A stretch of 64,000 nt of DNA from an uncultured Gilliamella sp. (GCA_946481345.1 CAMLMY010000006.1:23895-87894), one strand, 5' to 3'; positions 1 to 10,650 are shown, numbered from the stretch's first letter. Notes: a model not told the origin generated them from the letters alone. Numbers and translations: made by a program.

Positions 1-1086
1 GAAGGTGTTGGCCCGCGATATTGTCCGTCTATTGAAGATAAAATAATGCGTTTTGCTGATCGTAATTCTCATCAGATCTATTTAGAACCAGAAGGGTTAG
101 ATAGTAATGAGATTTATCCTAATGGGATCTCGACCAGTTTACCTTTTGACACACAATTAGCTTTTGTTCGTAGTATGAAAGGACTAGAAAACGCGAATAT
201 CGTAAGACCTGGTTATGCGATTGAATATGATTATTTTGATCCGCGTGATCTTAAACCAACTTTAGAAAGTAAAGTGATCAAAGGTTTATTTTTAGCTGGT
301 CAAATAAATGGCACTACAGGCTATGAAGAAGCAGCTTCTCAAGGTCTGTTAGCAGGTTTAAATGCAGCAAGATTTGTATATGATCAAGATCAATGGTTCC
401 CTACTCGTGATCAAGCTTATTTAGGGGTATTAGTTGATGATCTTTGTACTTTAGGCACCAACGAACCTTACCGTATGTTTACTTCGCGTGCTGAATATCG
501 CTTAATGTTACGTGAAGATAATGCCGATATTCGTTTGACTGAAATAGGCCGACAATTAGGCATGGTTGATGATTATCGTTGGCAACGATTTAATGAAAAA
601 TTTGAAGCTATTGAACAAGAAAGAGCCCGTCTTCGTGATATCTGGGTTCATCCTCATATTGAAACCATTGACGAAGTGAATGCTGTTTTAAGTGCTAATC
701 TCACCAAAGAGGCCAATGGTGAAGAGTTACTTAAACGCCCTGAAATGAGCTATAAAACACTACAATCATTATCGCTTTTTGCGCCTGGTTTAACTGATAC
801 TCAAGCTGCTGAACAAGTTGAGATACAAGTAAAATATGATGGTTATATAAAATTACAGATTGAAGAAATTGAAAGACAAAAAAGAAATGAAGAAACCCTT
901 ATTCCTGAGCACATTGATTATGCTGAAATATCAGGGTTATCTAATGAAGTCGTTGCTAAATTAAAACAGCATAAACCTGTTTCAATTGGCCAAGCTTCAC
1001 GTATTTCTGGCATTACACCTGCGGCAATTTCAATGTTATTAGTTTATTTAAAAAAGAAAAACTATGTTAAAAAAGAAACTCATTAA
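1..1086 (+). CDS. mnmG: tRNA uridine-34 5-carboxymethylaminomethyl modification enzyme MnmG (GidA), 3' part
   Basis: The open frame runs in from the left edge, so the N-terminal FAD-binding half is missing and about 361 codons remain. MnmG works with MnmE to install the (carboxymethyl)aminomethyl group at wobble U34 of certain tRNAs. The visible part has the family-typical [12 protein letters not shown] stretch near codons 100-112, followed by [15 protein letters not shown] and the helical C-terminal MnmE/tRNA-interacting region ending in ...[13 protein letters not shown]. The stop overlaps the start of rsmG by 23 bases, the usual gidA-gidB coupling. The ATG at 46 is internal and is not the start. 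Confidence 0.97.
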   Translation, partial: EGVGPRYCPSIEDKIMRFADRNSHQIYLEPEGLDSNEIYPNGISTSLPFDTQLAFVRSMKGLENANIVRPGYAIEYDYFDPRDLKPTLESKVIKGLFLAGQINGTTGYEEAASQGLLAGLNAARFVYDQDQWFPTRDQAYLGVLVDDLCTLGTNEPYRMFTSRAEYRLMLREDNADIRLTEIGRQLGMVDDYRWQRFNEKFEAIEQERARLRDIWVHPHIETIDEVNAVLSANLTKEANGEELLKRPEMSYKTLQSLSLFAPGLTDTQAAEQVEIQVKYDGYIKLQIEEIERQKRNEETLIPEHIDYAEISGLSNEVVAKLKQHKPVSIGQASRISGITPAAISMLLVYLKKKNYVKKETH

Positions 1087-1663
1087 TCTTATTGATCAAA
1101 CGGATCTTTCGATCACTTCTCAACAAATTGATCTATTGATCGATTATGTTGAAATGCTTAATAAATGGAATAAAGCTTACAATTTAACCGCAGTGCGCGA
1201 TCCTAGTGAAATGTTAATTAAACATATTATGGATAGTTTAGTTGTTTCGCCTTATTTAGTTGGCAATACTTTTATTGATGTGGGAACAGGCCCTGGATTA
1301 CCAGGGATCCCTTTAGCAATAATAAATCCTGATAAACAATTTGATCTGGTGGATAGTTTAGGTAAAAGAATTCGTTTTTTAAAACAAGTTCAATTTGAAT
1401 TAAAATTAACTAATATTCAACCTATTCAAAGTCGTATAGAAGAATATAATGAGAAAAAATTTGATGGAGTTATTAGCCGAGCATTTGCTTCTTTGCAAGA
1501 TATGCTAACTTGGTGTAAACATCTTCCTAACCAGAAAGGATCATTTTACGCATTAAAAGGTAGCGATCTTGATGTGATCCCTGAAGGGTTTACTCTTAAA
1601 CAAAATATTAAACTGACTATTCCGGAGTTAAATGCTGAACGACGATTAATGATCATTCAGTAA
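1064..1663 (+). CDS. rsmG: 16S rRNA (guanine-527-N7)-methyltransferase RsmG (GidB)
   Basis: A 199-residue SAM-dependent methyltransferase that modifies G527 of 16S rRNA. The SAM-binding glycine loop reads [14 protein letters not shown] at residues 72-85, and the upstream [16 protein letters not shown] segment (about 32-47) is diagnostic of the family. Length is close to the E. coli protein (207). It starts inside the end of mnmG, so the two are probably co-translated. Unlike E. coli it is not followed by atp genes. A 13-bp perfect hairpin lies just after its stop and amiC converges from the other side. Confidence 0.97.
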   Translation: MLKKKLINLIDQTDLSITSQQIDLLIDYVEMLNKWNKAYNLTAVRDPSEMLIKHIMDSLVVSPYLVGNTFIDVGTGPGLPGIPLAIINPDKQFDLVDSLGKRIRFLKQVQFELKLTNIQPIQSRIEEYNEKKFDGVISRAFASLQDMLTWCKHLPNQKGSFYALKGSDLDVIPEGFTLKQNIKLTIPELNAERRLMIIQ

Positions 1664-1667
1664 AGGT

Positions 1668-1701
1668 AAAATTGATCTAAAAAATGATTAGATCAATTTT
1701 T
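1668..1701. terminator. Bidirectional hairpin terminator between rsmG and amiC
   Basis: A perfect 13-bp inverted repeat, AAAATTGATCTAA (1668-1680) and TTAGATCAATTTT (1688-1700), with a 7-base loop. T-rich on the plus side and A-rich on the opposite side, so it can end transcripts from both directions. The last bases of amiC lie inside the right arm. Confidence 0.75.
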
Positions 1702-2922
1702 ACGACGTTTTAAATAATCTTTAATACCATCAACAATTGCTTTAGATACTTGATTTTGGAAGGAAGCAGTCTTAAGTTTTTGCTCTTCATTAATATTACT
1801 AATAAAGGCTGTTTCAACTAAAACTGATGGGATATCCGGTGCTTTTAATACTGCAAAACCTGCTTTTTCAATCGATGGTTTGTGCAGTTTATTTACTTTC
1901 TTCATTCGGTTTAAAATAGCTGTACCTAATAATACCCCATTAGACAACGTTGTTTTTTGTACTAAATCTAAAATCGTATTATCTAAATATTTATCACCAC
2001 TTCTACTTACGCCACCTATTTGGTCGGCATCATTTTGGGTTTGAGCTAAATAACTGGCTGCTGAACTACTAGCTCCACGGGTTGATAAAGCAAATACTGA
2101 TGATCCTTTAACTGAGCGATTAGCAAAAGCATCAGCATGGATAGAAATAAATAGATCTGCATGTAAAGATCTTGCCTTCGCTACACGAACATTTAAAGGT
2201 ATAAACACATCTTCCTTACGGGTCATATAGGCTTTTACATTAGGTTCTTTTTTGAGCAAATTGTAAGTACGGCGTGCAATTTGCAACACTATATCTTTTT
2301 CCCGAGTTTTCTTATAACCAATAGCGCCAGGATCTTCACCTCCATGGCCAGGATCAAGCATAACGATAATAGGTGAATTTTTCTTCTTATTAGATGATTT
2401 TATTTGTGATTGTTTTTTATTTAGCTCGCCTTTTTGATACTCTTCTAAGAGTGCTAAAAGGGGATCATCATCAGTTACAGTTGGTTTAGAAGGATAAAGA
2501 TCAACGACTAATCGATGTTTGAATTCAGCAATCGGTGGTAATGTAAATGTATTTGGATCGATACCTTGTTTTAGTTCAATCATCAAACGAACAGTTTTGG
2601 GATCTAACTGCAATGTCCGAATAGATTTAATAAAAGGATCTCGACTTAGTACTTTTGTTGAAATCGTTTTTAACGTTGGATTTAAATTGAGATTATCAAT
2701 ATCAATAACAATACGATCGGGGTTGTGTAACTTTGCATGTTTATAGTTAAGTTTTGCGTTCGATTCTAACGTTATTCGTGTATAAGTTGATGATGGCCAA
2801 ACACGCACAGCAATAATCTGAGCCATTGATGCAGCAAAACCAACCCGTGTGACCGACAATAAACAAGTTGCCATAATGCCTTTAATCAAAAAGCGCTTTG
2901 TTGGACTAAATGTTTTTGACAT
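1693..2922 (-). CDS. amiC: N-acetylmuramoyl-L-alanine amidase, AmiC type
   Basis: A 409-residue periplasmic amidase that cleaves the amide bond between MurNAc and the stem peptide during daughter-cell separation. It aligns with E. coli AmiC throughout: an export signal (1-31), an AMIN domain (about 35-143, VRVWPSSTYTRITLES) that targets the septum, a lysine- and serine-rich linker, then an Amidase_3 domain (about 185-405). Zinc-ligand motifs DPGHGGED (H193), TREKD (E208), SIHADAF and VETAF are intact. The signal peptide has Lys-Arg (TKRFLIK) where E. coli AmiC has the twin-arginine pair. Convergent with rsmG, divergent from miaB. Confidence 0.95.
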   Translation of the reverse strand: MSKTFSPTKRFLIKGIMATCLLSVTRVGFAASMAQIIAVRVWPSSTYTRITLESNAKLNYKHAKLHNPDRIVIDIDNLNLNPTLKTISTKVLSRDPFIKSIRTLQLDPKTVRLMIELKQGIDPNTFTLPPIAEFKHRLVVDLYPSKPTVTDDDPLLALLEEYQKGELNKKQSQIKSSNKKKNSPIIVMLDPGHGGEDPGAIGYKKTREKDIVLQIARRTYNLLKKEPNVKAYMTRKEDVFIPLNVRVAKARSLHADLFISIHADAFANRSVKGSSVFALSTRGASSSAASYLAQTQNDADQIGGVSRSGDKYLDNTILDLVQKTTLSNGVLLGTAILNRMKKVNKLHKPSIEKAGFAVLKAPDIPSVLVETAFISNINEEQKLKTASFQNQVSKAIVDGIKDYLKRRKN

Positions 2923-3052
2923 ACCTAAACACTTATATTGTTAATAATATTAATAGGCTAAGAATAATAACATAAAATAATTAGAATGATTATTATAATT
3001 AGTTGTTTTTTCGATAAATTAATTACTAATTGTTTATTTTTTATATATAAAG

Positions 3053-3080
3053 TAATAAATATAGTTTTTTATATTTATTA
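3053..3080. repeat. AT-only inverted repeat between amiC and miaB
   Basis: Perfect 11-bp arms TAATAAATATA (3053-3063) and TATATTTATTA (3070-3080) around GTTTTT. It lies in the 254-bp divergent region between amiC and miaB. Being all A/T it could be an operator, a cruciform or chance. No function assigned. Confidence 0.4.
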
Positions 3081-3176
3081 TAGACCCTACAATCACAAAG
3101 GATTACAATATGGCTCGCTAAAATCGCGGATTTAAACCCGTTTTCATTTTAACAATTAAATATAGCTGAGTTATTG

Positions 3177-4604
3177 ATGAGCAAAAAATTACATATCAAA
3201 ACTTGGGGCTGCCAAATGAACGAATATGATTCAACTAAAATGGCAGATCTCCTTGAATCCACCCATGGTTTAACCTTAACAGAAAATGCCGAAGAAGCAG
3301 ATATTTTATTATTAAATACCTGTTCTATTCGAGAAAAAGCCCAAGAAAAAGTTTTTCACCAACTAGGTCGTTGGAAAAATTTAAAACAACATAATCCTAA
3401 TATTATTATTGGTGTTGGTGGTTGTGTAGCGTCACAAGAAGGTGCCCATATTCGTAAACGAGCGCCTTTTGTTGATATTATTTTTGGACCACAAACTTTT
3501 CACCGTTTGCCAGATATGATTGAACAGATCCGCAGTGGTAATGGTCAGCATGTTGTTGATGTTAGTTTTCCTGAAATTGAAAAATTTGACCGTCTACCTG
3601 AACCACGTAGTGAAGGCCCAACGGCATTTGTATCCATAATGGAAGGATGTAACAAATACTGTACTTATTGTGTGGTACCTTACACTCGTGGTGAAGAGGT
3701 AAGTAGACCTTGTGATGATGTAATTTATGAAATTGCTCAGTTAGCAGAACAAGGTGTTCGTGAAGTGAATTTATTAGGGCAAAACGTAAATGCCTATCGC
3801 GGACCAACCTTTGATGGTGATATCTGTTCTTTTGCTGAATTATTACGTTTAGTTGCTGCTATTGATGGTATTGATCGTATTCGTTTTACCACTAGCCATC
3901 CAATTGAATTTACAGATGACATTATCGATGTTTATCGTGATACGCCTGAACTGGTTAATTTTTTACATTTACCTGTACAAAGTGGTTCTGATCGCGTATT
4001 GAATTTGATGAAACGAACTCATACTGCAATTGAATATAAATCAATTATTCGTAAATTACGTAAAGTTCGCCCAGATATTCAAATCAGTTCTGATTTTATT
4101 GTTGGTTTCCCTGGTGAAACTCAAGAAGATTTTGAACAAACTATGAAATTAATCGCTGATGTTAATTTTGACTTAAGTTATAGTTTTGTCTATTCAGCTC
4201 GTCCAGGTACGCCTGCTGCAGAAATGGAAGATAATGTTTCTGAAGAAGAGAAAAAACAACGGCTCTATATTCTTCAAGAGCGAATCAATCAACAAGCTAT
4301 GCAATTTAGTCGTCGCATGTTAAATACCGTACAACGTATTTTAGTTGAAGGTCCATCTAAAAAGGATCTTATGGAATTAACCGGCCGAACTGAAAACAAT
4401 CGAATTGTTAATTTTGCTGGACATCCAGATATGATTGGTAAATTTGTTGATGTTGAAATTACCGATGTTTATCCTAACTCATTGCGTGGTAAAGTAGTAA
4501 GAACTGAAGATCAGATGGATCTACGGGTTAGTGAATCACCAATATCAGTTATTTCCCGAACTCGTAAAGAAAATAATTTAGGCGTTGGTATTTATCAACC
4601 ATAA
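3177..4604 (+). CDS. miaB: tRNA-2-methylthio-N6-dimethylallyladenosine synthase MiaB
   Basis: A 475-residue radical-SAM methylthiotransferase that converts i6A37 to ms2i6A37 in tRNAs reading UNN codons. The UPF0004 domain carries cluster cysteines C12, C49 and C83. The radical-SAM triad is C158, C162, C165 in [11 protein letters not shown]-terminal TRAM domain follows. Identity to the E. coli protein is very high. ATG at 3177 is preferred to the TTG one codon earlier because it matches the family start ([19 protein letters not shown]). In E. coli ybeZ follows directly; here a zinc-ribbon gene is interposed. Confidence 0.98.
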   Translation: MSKKLHIKTWGCQMNEYDSTKMADLLESTHGLTLTENAEEADILLLNTCSIREKAQEKVFHQLGRWKNLKQHNPNIIIGVGGCVASQEGAHIRKRAPFVDIIFGPQTFHRLPDMIEQIRSGNGQHVVDVSFPEIEKFDRLPEPRSEGPTAFVSIMEGCNKYCTYCVVPYTRGEEVSRPCDDVIYEIAQLAEQGVREVNLLGQNVNAYRGPTFDGDICSFAELLRLVAAIDGIDRIRFTTSHPIEFTDDIIDVYRDTPELVNFLHLPVQSGSDRVLNLMKRTHTAIEYKSIIRKLRKVRPDIQISSDFIVGFPGETQEDFEQTMKLIADVNFDLSYSFVYSARPGTPAAEMEDNVSEEEKKQRLYILQERINQQAMQFSRRMLNTVQRILVEGPSKKDLMELTGRTENNRIVNFAGHPDMIGKFVDVEITDVYPNSLRGKVVRTEDQMDLRVSESPISVISRTRKENNLGVGIYQP

Positions 4605-4669
4605 TTATACAAATAGTGGTGTAATTTAATTAATAATAAAGATGGTAATTTATAAATAAGGAATATTAA

Positions 4670-5143
4670 GTGTTTATTATATTTGGTACAAAAGGACGTG
4701 AAGTTAATGAACATACAGGACCATTTAATTGCCCGAACTGTTGTGCACAGCAAAATATTGCTGGTGATAAAAAACAACATCAGTATACGCAAATAAAGGT
4801 AGCCAAATATTTTACGCTATTTTTTATTCCTATTTTTAGTTTTCAAACTTTAGGTCGATATATTAAATGCCAACACTGTAATTCTGATTTTAATGAAAAT
4901 GTTTTAACTTATATTCCACCTACATTTGAACAGCAAGTAGCATCTTATGTCGAGCAAGAGTTAAAAAGTGGTACACCTATCACGATGGTTATCAATAAGT
5001 TGAAAAGCCAAGGGCTCGATAATAATCAAGCAACTAGTGCTGTGAATAATGTAGTTGGTGACAACATAGTGACTTGTCATCATTGCCATATGGATTTTTT
5101 AAAAGGTGTTGAAAAATGTTCTTTATGTGAAGAGCGTATTTGA
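4670..5143 (+). CDS. Small zinc-ribbon protein between miaB and phoH
   Basis: A 157-residue protein of unknown function. It starts at GTG 4670 behind AAGGAA (4658-4663), 6 bases upstream. The N-terminal part has CPNC (about 21-24) and CQHC (about 67-70) separated by a hydrophobic stretch, YFTLFFIPIFSF, that could be a short hairpin or membrane-associated segment. A central helical region follows, and a second ribbon CHHCHMDF...CSLC sits at the end. The arrangement resembles zinc-ribbon proteins of the zf-ribbon type with a membrane-proximal segment. Its position between two translation-related genes is suggestive only; I do not assign a role. Confidence 0.75.
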   Translation: MFIIFGTKGREVNEHTGPFNCPNCCAQQNIAGDKKQHQYTQIKVAKYFTLFFIPIFSFQTLGRYIKCQHCNSDFNENVLTYIPPTFEQQVASYVEQELKSGTPITMVINKLKSQGLDNNQATSAVNNVVGDNIVTCHHCHMDFLKGVEKCSLCEERI

Positions 5144-5174
5144 TCATTAACCTGAATAATTAGAGGACTTATCA

Positions 5175-6188
5175 TTGAATATTACGACCCATGAAACCGT
5201 GCTAGAGCCAGCAGATAATCAGCGACTTAATAGTCTTTGTGGTCCTTATGATGACAATATTAAACAACTTGAACGTCGTTTAGGGATTGAAATAAATCAC
5301 CGTGGTAATCTCTTTGCCATCACTGGTGATACCATTTGTGTAAAAGCTGCATCAGAAATATTACAATCGCTTTATAAGCAAACTAAACAAAAAGATAATA
5401 TTATCGATATTGAGCCAGAGCAGATACATTTAGCTATTAAAGAATCTGGTGCTTTAGAAAAAGCTAAAGAGCATCTTCCTGCGTATGTTGATCTGCATGG
5501 TAGTAAGCAAGTCATGATAAAAACCAAACGTGGAGTAATAAAACCACGTACACCTAATCAGGCTCAATATATTGCTCATGTATTAGATTATGATATTTCT
5601 TTTGGTATTGGTCCGGCTGGTACCGGAAAAACCTATTTAGCGGTAGCCGCAGCGGTTGATGCACTAGAAAAACAGCAAATTAGACGTATCGTTTTAACTC
5701 GCCCTGCGGTTGAAGCCGGCGAAAAACTAGGTTTTTTACCTGGTGATTTAAGTCAAAAAGTCGATCCTTATTTACGTCCACTTTATGATGCATTGTTTGA
5801 AATGCTTGGTTTTGAAAAAGTTGAAAAACTAATCGAAAAAAGTGTTATTGAAGTTGCTCCATTAGCCTATATGCGTGGGCGTACTCTTAATGATGCCTTT
5901 ATTATTCTTGATGAAAGCCAAAATACCACAATTGAGCAAATGAAGATGTTTTTAACGCGTATTGGTTTTAATTCTAAAGCGGTCATCACTGGTGATATTA
6001 CGCAAATTGATTTACCTCGTCACCAAAAATCAGGATTACGCCATGCCATCGAAGTATTAAGCGAAGTTGATGATATTAGTTTTAATTTTTTCAAGAGTGA
6101 AGATGTAGTTCGCCATCCTGTCGTAGCTAGAATTGTTAATGCTTATGAAAAATGGGAACAACAAGAACACAAGCAACAACAGTCATAA
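5175..6188 (+). CDS. ybeZ: PhoH-family ATPase YbeZ
   Basis: A 337-residue PhoH-like P-loop ATPase associated with YbeY and ribosome or RNA metabolism. Walker A is GPAGTGKT at residues 146-153, followed by RPAVEAGEKLGFLPGDLSQK, and Walker B is FIILDESQNTT. An N-terminal KH-like segment precedes the ATPase. TTG at 5175 is chosen as start because AGAGG (5162-5166) precedes it and MNITTHETVLEPADN aligns with the E. coli N-terminus. The usual downstream partner ybeY is missing: 20 bases after the stop comes the leader of mrdA. Confidence 0.96.
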   Translation: MNITTHETVLEPADNQRLNSLCGPYDDNIKQLERRLGIEINHRGNLFAITGDTICVKAASEILQSLYKQTKQKDNIIDIEPEQIHLAIKESGALEKAKEHLPAYVDLHGSKQVMIKTKRGVIKPRTPNQAQYIAHVLDYDISFGIGPAGTGKTYLAVAAAVDALEKQQIRRIVLTRPAVEAGEKLGFLPGDLSQKVDPYLRPLYDALFEMLGFEKVEKLIEKSVIEVAPLAYMRGRTLNDAFIILDESQNTTIEQMKMFLTRIGFNSKAVITGDITQIDLPRHQKSGLRHAIEVLSEVDDISFNFFKSEDVVRHPVVARIVNAYEKWEQQEHKQQQS

Positions 6189-6197
6189 ACAGAATTT

Positions 6198-6214
6198 AGA
6201 GGAGCTATATTATC
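6198..6214 (+). promoter_or_regulatory. Ribosome-binding site and non-canonical start region of mrdA
   Basis: A strong Shine-Dalgarno AGAGGAG (6198-6204) is followed by CTAT-ATT-ATC. No standard start codon lies in any frame at a usable distance. ATC (spacing 7) or ATT (spacing 4) are the in-frame candidates. Confidence 0.6.
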
Positions 6215-8158
6215 TCTATTTCAGGTAAAACAAAAAAGGGCAATATTCGCGATCACTCAGCAGAAACAAACTTATTTTTGCGTAGGGCGTTGTTTGCATT
6301 TGTGGTAATTATTCTATTAATTTTTGTGTTATTAGCCAATTTAGCTGATCTACAAATTTCAAACTTTAGTTATTACAGTACCAAATCAAACAACAATCGT
6401 ATTGAAATTATCCCTATTCCTCCTAGTCGCGGTATGATTTATGATCGTAATGGTACACCATTGGCGATAAATAATATTACCTATCAACTTAATATTGTTC
6501 CTGATAAAACCAAAAACCTTAATGAACAGTTTGAACAGTTAAAAATGATTGTTGATTTAACTGATGAAGATATTGAGAATTTCCAAAAGGAACGCCGTAA
6601 TTATCGGGCTCATCGACCTGTGCCACTAAAAGAAAATTTAACAGAAAAACAAATAGCACGTTTTATTGTTGATCAGCATCGTTTTCCATTTGTGTCGATT
6701 GTTAAAATTCAACATCGATATTATCCATATGGCGCTTCACTTACCCATATTCTTGGCTATATCTCTAAAATAAATACTCAAGATAAACAACGTTTAGAAG
6801 AAGAAAATAAAGCCAGCGATTATGTGGCTACTTTCAATATTGGTAAAATGGGGATTGAACGGTATTACGAAGATGTCTTACATGGTACGGCTGGTAATGA
6901 AAAAGTTGAAGTAAATAGCCGAGGTCGTATTGTTCGCTTACTTGAACAACATCCACCACAAGCTGGTGAAGATATCTATTTATCCATCAACCTTAAATTA
7001 CAACTCTATATTGAATCACTACTTACTGGACGAAAAGCATCAGTTGTTGCTATTGATCCCAATAATGGTGAAGTATTAGCAATGGTGTCTAGCCCTAGTT
7101 ATGACTCAAATGATTTTGTTGGTGGTATTTCCAGTAAAAAATATAGTGAGTTACTTAATGATCCAAGTAAACCACTATTTAACCGAGCTTTACTTGGTGC
7201 TTACCCTCCTGCTTCAACGGTAAAACCATTTATTTCGATAGCCGCTTTAAGTGAAGGTGTCGTTTCACCGAAAAGTGTGGTTAATGATCCTGGCTGGTGG
7301 CAATTACCCGGTACAGAAAGACGTTATCGAGATTGGCTAAAATGGGGGCACGGCCATGTTGATGTATTACGAGCAATTGAAGAATCGGTAGATACCTATT
7401 TTTACCAAGTTGCTTATGATATGGGTATTGATCGCCTAAATTTATGGATGACTAAGTTTGGTTATGGTGAGCGTACCGGCATTGATATTTCGGCTAATGA
7501 AGAGACTCGTGCGGTTATGCCAAGTCGGGAATGGAAATTGAAGCGCCATAAAAAATCTTGGTTACAAGGTGACACCATTCCAGTTGGTATAGGTCAAGGT
7601 TATTGGACTGCCACACCTATGCAAATGGCTAAAGCCTTAACCACATTAATTAATAATGGTAAAACTTTTACGCCGCACTTTTTACTCTATAAAAAAAGTG
7701 ACATTATTAATACTAATCAGAATCAGCCAACTATTGATCCCGAAAAATATGTTGAACCTAATAGCCTAGTTGATGTTAATCCAGCTTATTGGGCATTAGC
7801 TAAAGAAGGTATGCATCGAGTTATGTTTGGTGCTCGAGGTACTGCACGTAAAGTTTATGCTGGTGCTAAATATCAAGCGGCAGGTAAGTCAGGTACCGCT
7901 CAAGTTTATGGTTTAAAAGAAAACGAAACTTATAATGCCCATAAAATACCCGAACATTTACGTGACCATGCCTTATTTATCGCTTATGCACCTTATGATA
8001 AACCGAAAATAGCGCTAGCTATAGTCCTTGAAAATGGTGGCGGTGGTAGCTCCAATGGCGGTGCAGTAGCCCGTAAAATATTGGATTATTATCTTGAGGG
8101 TGATAACTCAACAGAATTAGATGATGCATCATCATCGACGACAGGACATGAAGATTAA
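6209..8158 (+). CDS. mrdA: Penicillin-binding protein 2 (elongasome transpeptidase), apparently with an ATT/ATC start
   Basis: PBP2 is the inner-membrane DD-transpeptidase that builds side-wall peptidoglycan with RodA. It has a short cytoplasmic tail, one transmembrane segment, a PBP-dimer domain ([10 protein letters not shown]), and a transpeptidase domain with STVK (SxxK), SVD and KSGT motifs. A TTG at 6278 would begin MRRALFAF, but the frame upstream encodes [14 protein letters not shown], matching the conserved NSFRDYTAESALFV of E. coli. After the in-frame stop TAG at 6197 there is no ATG, GTG, TTG or CTG before 6278. AGAGGAG at 6198-6204 sits 4 bases before ATT 6209 and 7 before ATC 6212, so one of these is the likely start. 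About 648 residues. rodA begins 2 bases after the stop. Confidence 0.93.
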   Translation: MISISGKTKKGNIRDHSAETNLFLRRALFAFVVIILLIFVLLANLADLQISNFSYYSTKSNNNRIEIIPIPPSRGMIYDRNGTPLAINNITYQLNIVPDKTKNLNEQFEQLKMIVDLTDEDIENFQKERRNYRAHRPVPLKENLTEKQIARFIVDQHRFPFVSIVKIQHRYYPYGASLTHILGYISKINTQDKQRLEEENKASDYVATFNIGKMGIERYYEDVLHGTAGNEKVEVNSRGRIVRLLEQHPPQAGEDIYLSINLKLQLYIESLLTGRKASVVAIDPNNGEVLAMVSSPSYDSNDFVGGISSKKYSELLNDPSKPLFNRALLGAYPPASTVKPFISIAALSEGVVSPKSVVNDPGWWQLPGTERRYRDWLKWGHGHVDVLRAIEESVDTYFYQVAYDMGIDRLNLWMTKFGYGERTGIDISANEETRAVMPSREWKLKRHKKSWLQGDTIPVGIGQGYWTATPMQMAKALTTLINNGKTFTPHFLLYKKSDIINTNQNQPTIDPEKYVEPNSLVDVNPAYWALAKEGMHRVMFGARGTARKVYAGAKYQAAGKSGTAQVYGLKENETYNAHKIPEHLRDHALFIAYAPYDKPKIALAIVLENGGGGSSNGGAVARKILDYYLEGDNSTELDDASSSTTGHED

Positions 8159-8160
8159 TT

Positions 8161-9267
8161 ATGAACAATATTAAGAAATCTTTTTGGCAAAAGATACATA
8201 TCGATCCCCTTTTTTGCTTATTTATAACCTTACTACTTGGTTATAGCCTTTATATTTTATGGAGTGCTAGTGGCCAAAATGTAGATATGATGCAAAAACG
8301 AGTAATCCAAATAATTCTTGGTTTTTTTGTGATGATTGTTTTTGCCCAAATTTCACCGCGAAGCTATGAACAGTGGGCACCTTATCTCTATATTGCCTGT
8401 ATTATTATATTACTATTAGTTGATATTTTCGGTTATACCAGTAAAGGCGCTCAACGTTGGTTAGATTTAGGCGTCATTCGTTTTCAACCGTCAGAAATTG
8501 CTAAAATTGCTGTACCATTAATGGTAGCTAAGTTTATTCATCGTGACGGCTGCCCACCACCGGTTAAAACAACTTTGCAAACTTTAGCTATTATTGGTGT
8601 ACCTACCTTATTAGTAGCAATGCAACCCGATTTAGGAACGGCTATTTTAATTATTATGTCGGGTATTTTTATTATATTTTTAGCTGGGATTAACTGGCGA
8701 TTTATTCTTGTTGCTTTGATATTGATAGCCATATTTTTACCGATTATGTGGTTTTATTTAATGCATGATTATCAACGTGAACGAGTATTAACATTATTTA
8801 ATCCTGAGCGTGATCCTAATGGTGCTGGCTATCATATCTTGCAATCGAAAACCGCGATAGGATCGGGGGGAATATGGGGTAAAGGTTGGCTTGAAGGTAC
8901 GCAATCTCAGCTAGAATTTTTACCGGAAAGACATACTGACTTTATCTTTTCAGTTATCGCTGAAGAGTTTGGCTTTATTGGCTCTATTGTTTTGTTAGTC
9001 TTGTTTTTATGCTTAATTATACGTGGATTAATTATTGCTGCTCAGGCACAAACGACGTTTGGACGAATACTGTCTGGTGGTTTGATTTTGGTATTTTTTG
9101 TCTATGTATTTATTAATATCGGTATGGTCAGTGGAATCTTACCAGTAGTTGGTGTACCATTACCTCTAATAAGTTATGGTGGCTCTTCTCTGGTCGTTTT
9201 AATGGCAAGTTTTGGCATTATGATGTCTATTCACACTCATCGATACATGTTATCTAAAAACATTTAA
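8161..9267 (+). CDS. rodA: RodA, SEDS-family peptidoglycan glycosyltransferase
   Basis: A 368-residue polytopic SEDS protein that polymerises glycan strands in the elongasome together with PBP2. Hallmarks seen: [11 protein letters not shown] and [14 protein letters not shown], the QPDLGTA loop carrying the essential Asp, [14 protein letters not shown], and the C-terminal [13 protein letters not shown] signature. It begins 2 bases after mrdA and is doubtless in the same operon. In E. coli rlpA lies between rodA and dacA; it is absent here. Confidence 0.97.
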   Translation: MNNIKKSFWQKIHIDPLFCLFITLLLGYSLYILWSASGQNVDMMQKRVIQIILGFFVMIVFAQISPRSYEQWAPYLYIACIIILLLVDIFGYTSKGAQRWLDLGVIRFQPSEIAKIAVPLMVAKFIHRDGCPPPVKTTLQTLAIIGVPTLLVAMQPDLGTAILIIMSGIFIIFLAGINWRFILVALILIAIFLPIMWFYLMHDYQRERVLTLFNPERDPNGAGYHILQSKTAIGSGGIWGKGWLEGTQSQLEFLPERHTDFIFSVIAEEFGFIGSIVLLVLFLCLIIRGLIIAAQAQTTFGRILSGGLILVFFVYVFINIGMVSGILPVVGVPLPLISYGGSSLVVLMASFGIMMSIHTHRYMLSKNI

Positions 9268-9281
9268 CGGAATTTTTATAA

Positions 9282-10463
9282 ATGAAAAAGAAATTAAAAT
9301 TATCTTTTGGCTTGTTGGCGCTTGCAATATGTTCTTCTGCCTCTGCAGAGATGGCATTTCCTATTCCTGCTATCCCTCAATTAGATGCGGAAGCCTATAT
9401 TTTAATCGATGCCAAATCAGGCGAAATCCTAGCACAATATAATGCTGAACAACAACGTGATCCAGCAAGCTTAACTAAAATGATGACAAGTTATGTTGTT
9501 GGTCAAGCATTAGAATCAGGCCGTATTAAAAATGATGATATGGTACTGGTGAGTAAAGATGCATGGGCAACCGGTAATCCGGTTTTAAAAGGTTCATCAT
9601 TGATGTTTTTAGAGGTTGGTAAAACAGTTTCGGTTGCTGATTTGAATAAAGGTATCATTATTCAATCGGGTAATGATGCATGTATCGCTATGGCTGAACA
9701 TGTTGCTGGTAGTCAAGGTGCTTTCGTTAATTTAATGAATGAATATGCAAAAAAAATAGGTTTGCAACATACCCATTTTGAAACGGTACATGGTCTTGAT
9801 GCGCCAGGACAGTATACAACAGCTAAAGATATGGCACTATTAGGTCAAGCTTTGATTCGTGACTTACCAACTGAATATGCTATCTATAAAGAAAAAGAGT
9901 TCACCTATAACCTGTCAAAACCACAATTAAATCGTAATGGTTTACTTTGGGATACAACTTTAAATGTAGATGGTATTAAAACTGGTCATACGAATGCTGC
10001 TGGTTATAACCTTGTTGCATCAGCGGTTGATGGTAATACCCGTTTAATTTCAGCCGTGCTTGGTGGCCGAACCTTTAAAGGTCGTGAAGAAGAGAGTAAA
10101 AAATTACTCACTTGGGGATTCCGATTCTTTGAAACGGCTAATCCAGTTAAGCCTAATGCGCCATTAGTGACAGAGTCAGTTTGGTATGGCGATCAAAACA
10201 AAGTAAATTTAGGGGCTATTAATGGTGCTTATATTACTGTGCCAAAAGGCCGTTCAGCTGACGTTAAAGTACAATACACCATTGATGATTACATCTATGC
10301 GCCAATTACCAAAGGTGCAGCGGTTGGTAAAATTCAATTTTTATTAGATGATAAAGTGATCAACGAACAACCTTTAGTTGCCCTTGAAAATGTTGAAGAA
10401 GCAGGCTTCTTTGGAAATATTTGGGATTGGATAAGCTTACAATTCCATAAATTATTTAATTAA
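9282..10463 (+). CDS. dacA: D-alanyl-D-alanine carboxypeptidase DacA (PBP5 type)
   Basis: A 393-residue periplasmic DD-carboxypeptidase trimming the terminal D-Ala of pentapeptides. A cleavable signal peptide covers residues 1-22 (ends SASAEMAF). Active-site motifs are SLTK (about 61-64), SGN ([10 protein letters not shown]) and KTGHT ([14 protein letters not shown]). The C-terminal domain ends in an amphipathic helix, [16 protein letters not shown], which anchors PBP5-type enzymes to the outer face of the inner membrane. It is 14 bases after rodA and is the last gene of the run before a clear terminator. Confidence 0.97.
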   Translation: MKKKLKLSFGLLALAICSSASAEMAFPIPAIPQLDAEAYILIDAKSGEILAQYNAEQQRDPASLTKMMTSYVVGQALESGRIKNDDMVLVSKDAWATGNPVLKGSSLMFLEVGKTVSVADLNKGIIIQSGNDACIAMAEHVAGSQGAFVNLMNEYAKKIGLQHTHFETVHGLDAPGQYTTAKDMALLGQALIRDLPTEYAIYKEKEFTYNLSKPQLNRNGLLWDTTLNVDGIKTGHTNAAGYNLVASAVDGNTRLISAVLGGRTFKGREEESKKLLTWGFRFFETANPVKPNAPLVTESVWYGDQNKVNLGAINGAYITVPKGRSADVKVQYTIDDYIYAPITKGAAVGKIQFLLDDKVINEQPLVALENVEEAGFFGNIWDWISLQFHKLFN

Positions 10464-10485
10464 TTTTTAAGTTATAATTAACTTG

Positions 10486-10523
10486 AACCGTTGTGTAACG
10501 CAAAGCTACACAGCGGTTTTTTT
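10486..10523 (+). terminator. Rho-independent terminator after dacA
   Basis: Stem AACCGTTGTGTA / TACACAGCGGTT (one G-U pair) with a 9-base loop, followed by a run of seven T. It closes the phoH-mrdA-rodA-dacA transcript. Confidence 0.88.
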
Positions 10524-10581
10524 ATTATCTCGTATAAGCAACCATTAGTTATATACATGATTAATAACCTTTAATGTTAAG

Positions 10582-10603
10582 GCTAAAAAACCCCGTTCCT
10601 CAA
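10582..10603 (-). repeat. 22-bp element shared by the 3' ends of two flagellar operons (copy 1)
   Basis: The 22 bases beginning GCTAAAAAACCCCGTTCC are identical to 22256-22277. This copy lies 48 bases beyond the fliR stop on the minus strand, where the RNA would read GGAACGGGGUUUUUU. Here the complementary arm that makes a hairpin at the other copy is not evident. Confidence 0.6.
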
Positions 10604-10650
10604 AAATTTTTGTTAAAAAATACCCCTGAATTTTATTAAGCTTAATTGGC

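Noticed and set aside
3110..3176. Short ATG-led frame and CGGATTTAAACCCG near-palindrome before miaB
   Set aside because: The frame is three codons long and the palindrome has a central mismatch with no T tract; too weak to call a leader peptide or terminator.
6278..6280. TTG 6278 as the mrdA start
   Set aside because: It has no Shine-Dalgarno and removes a conserved cytoplasmic segment encoded in the same open frame upstream.
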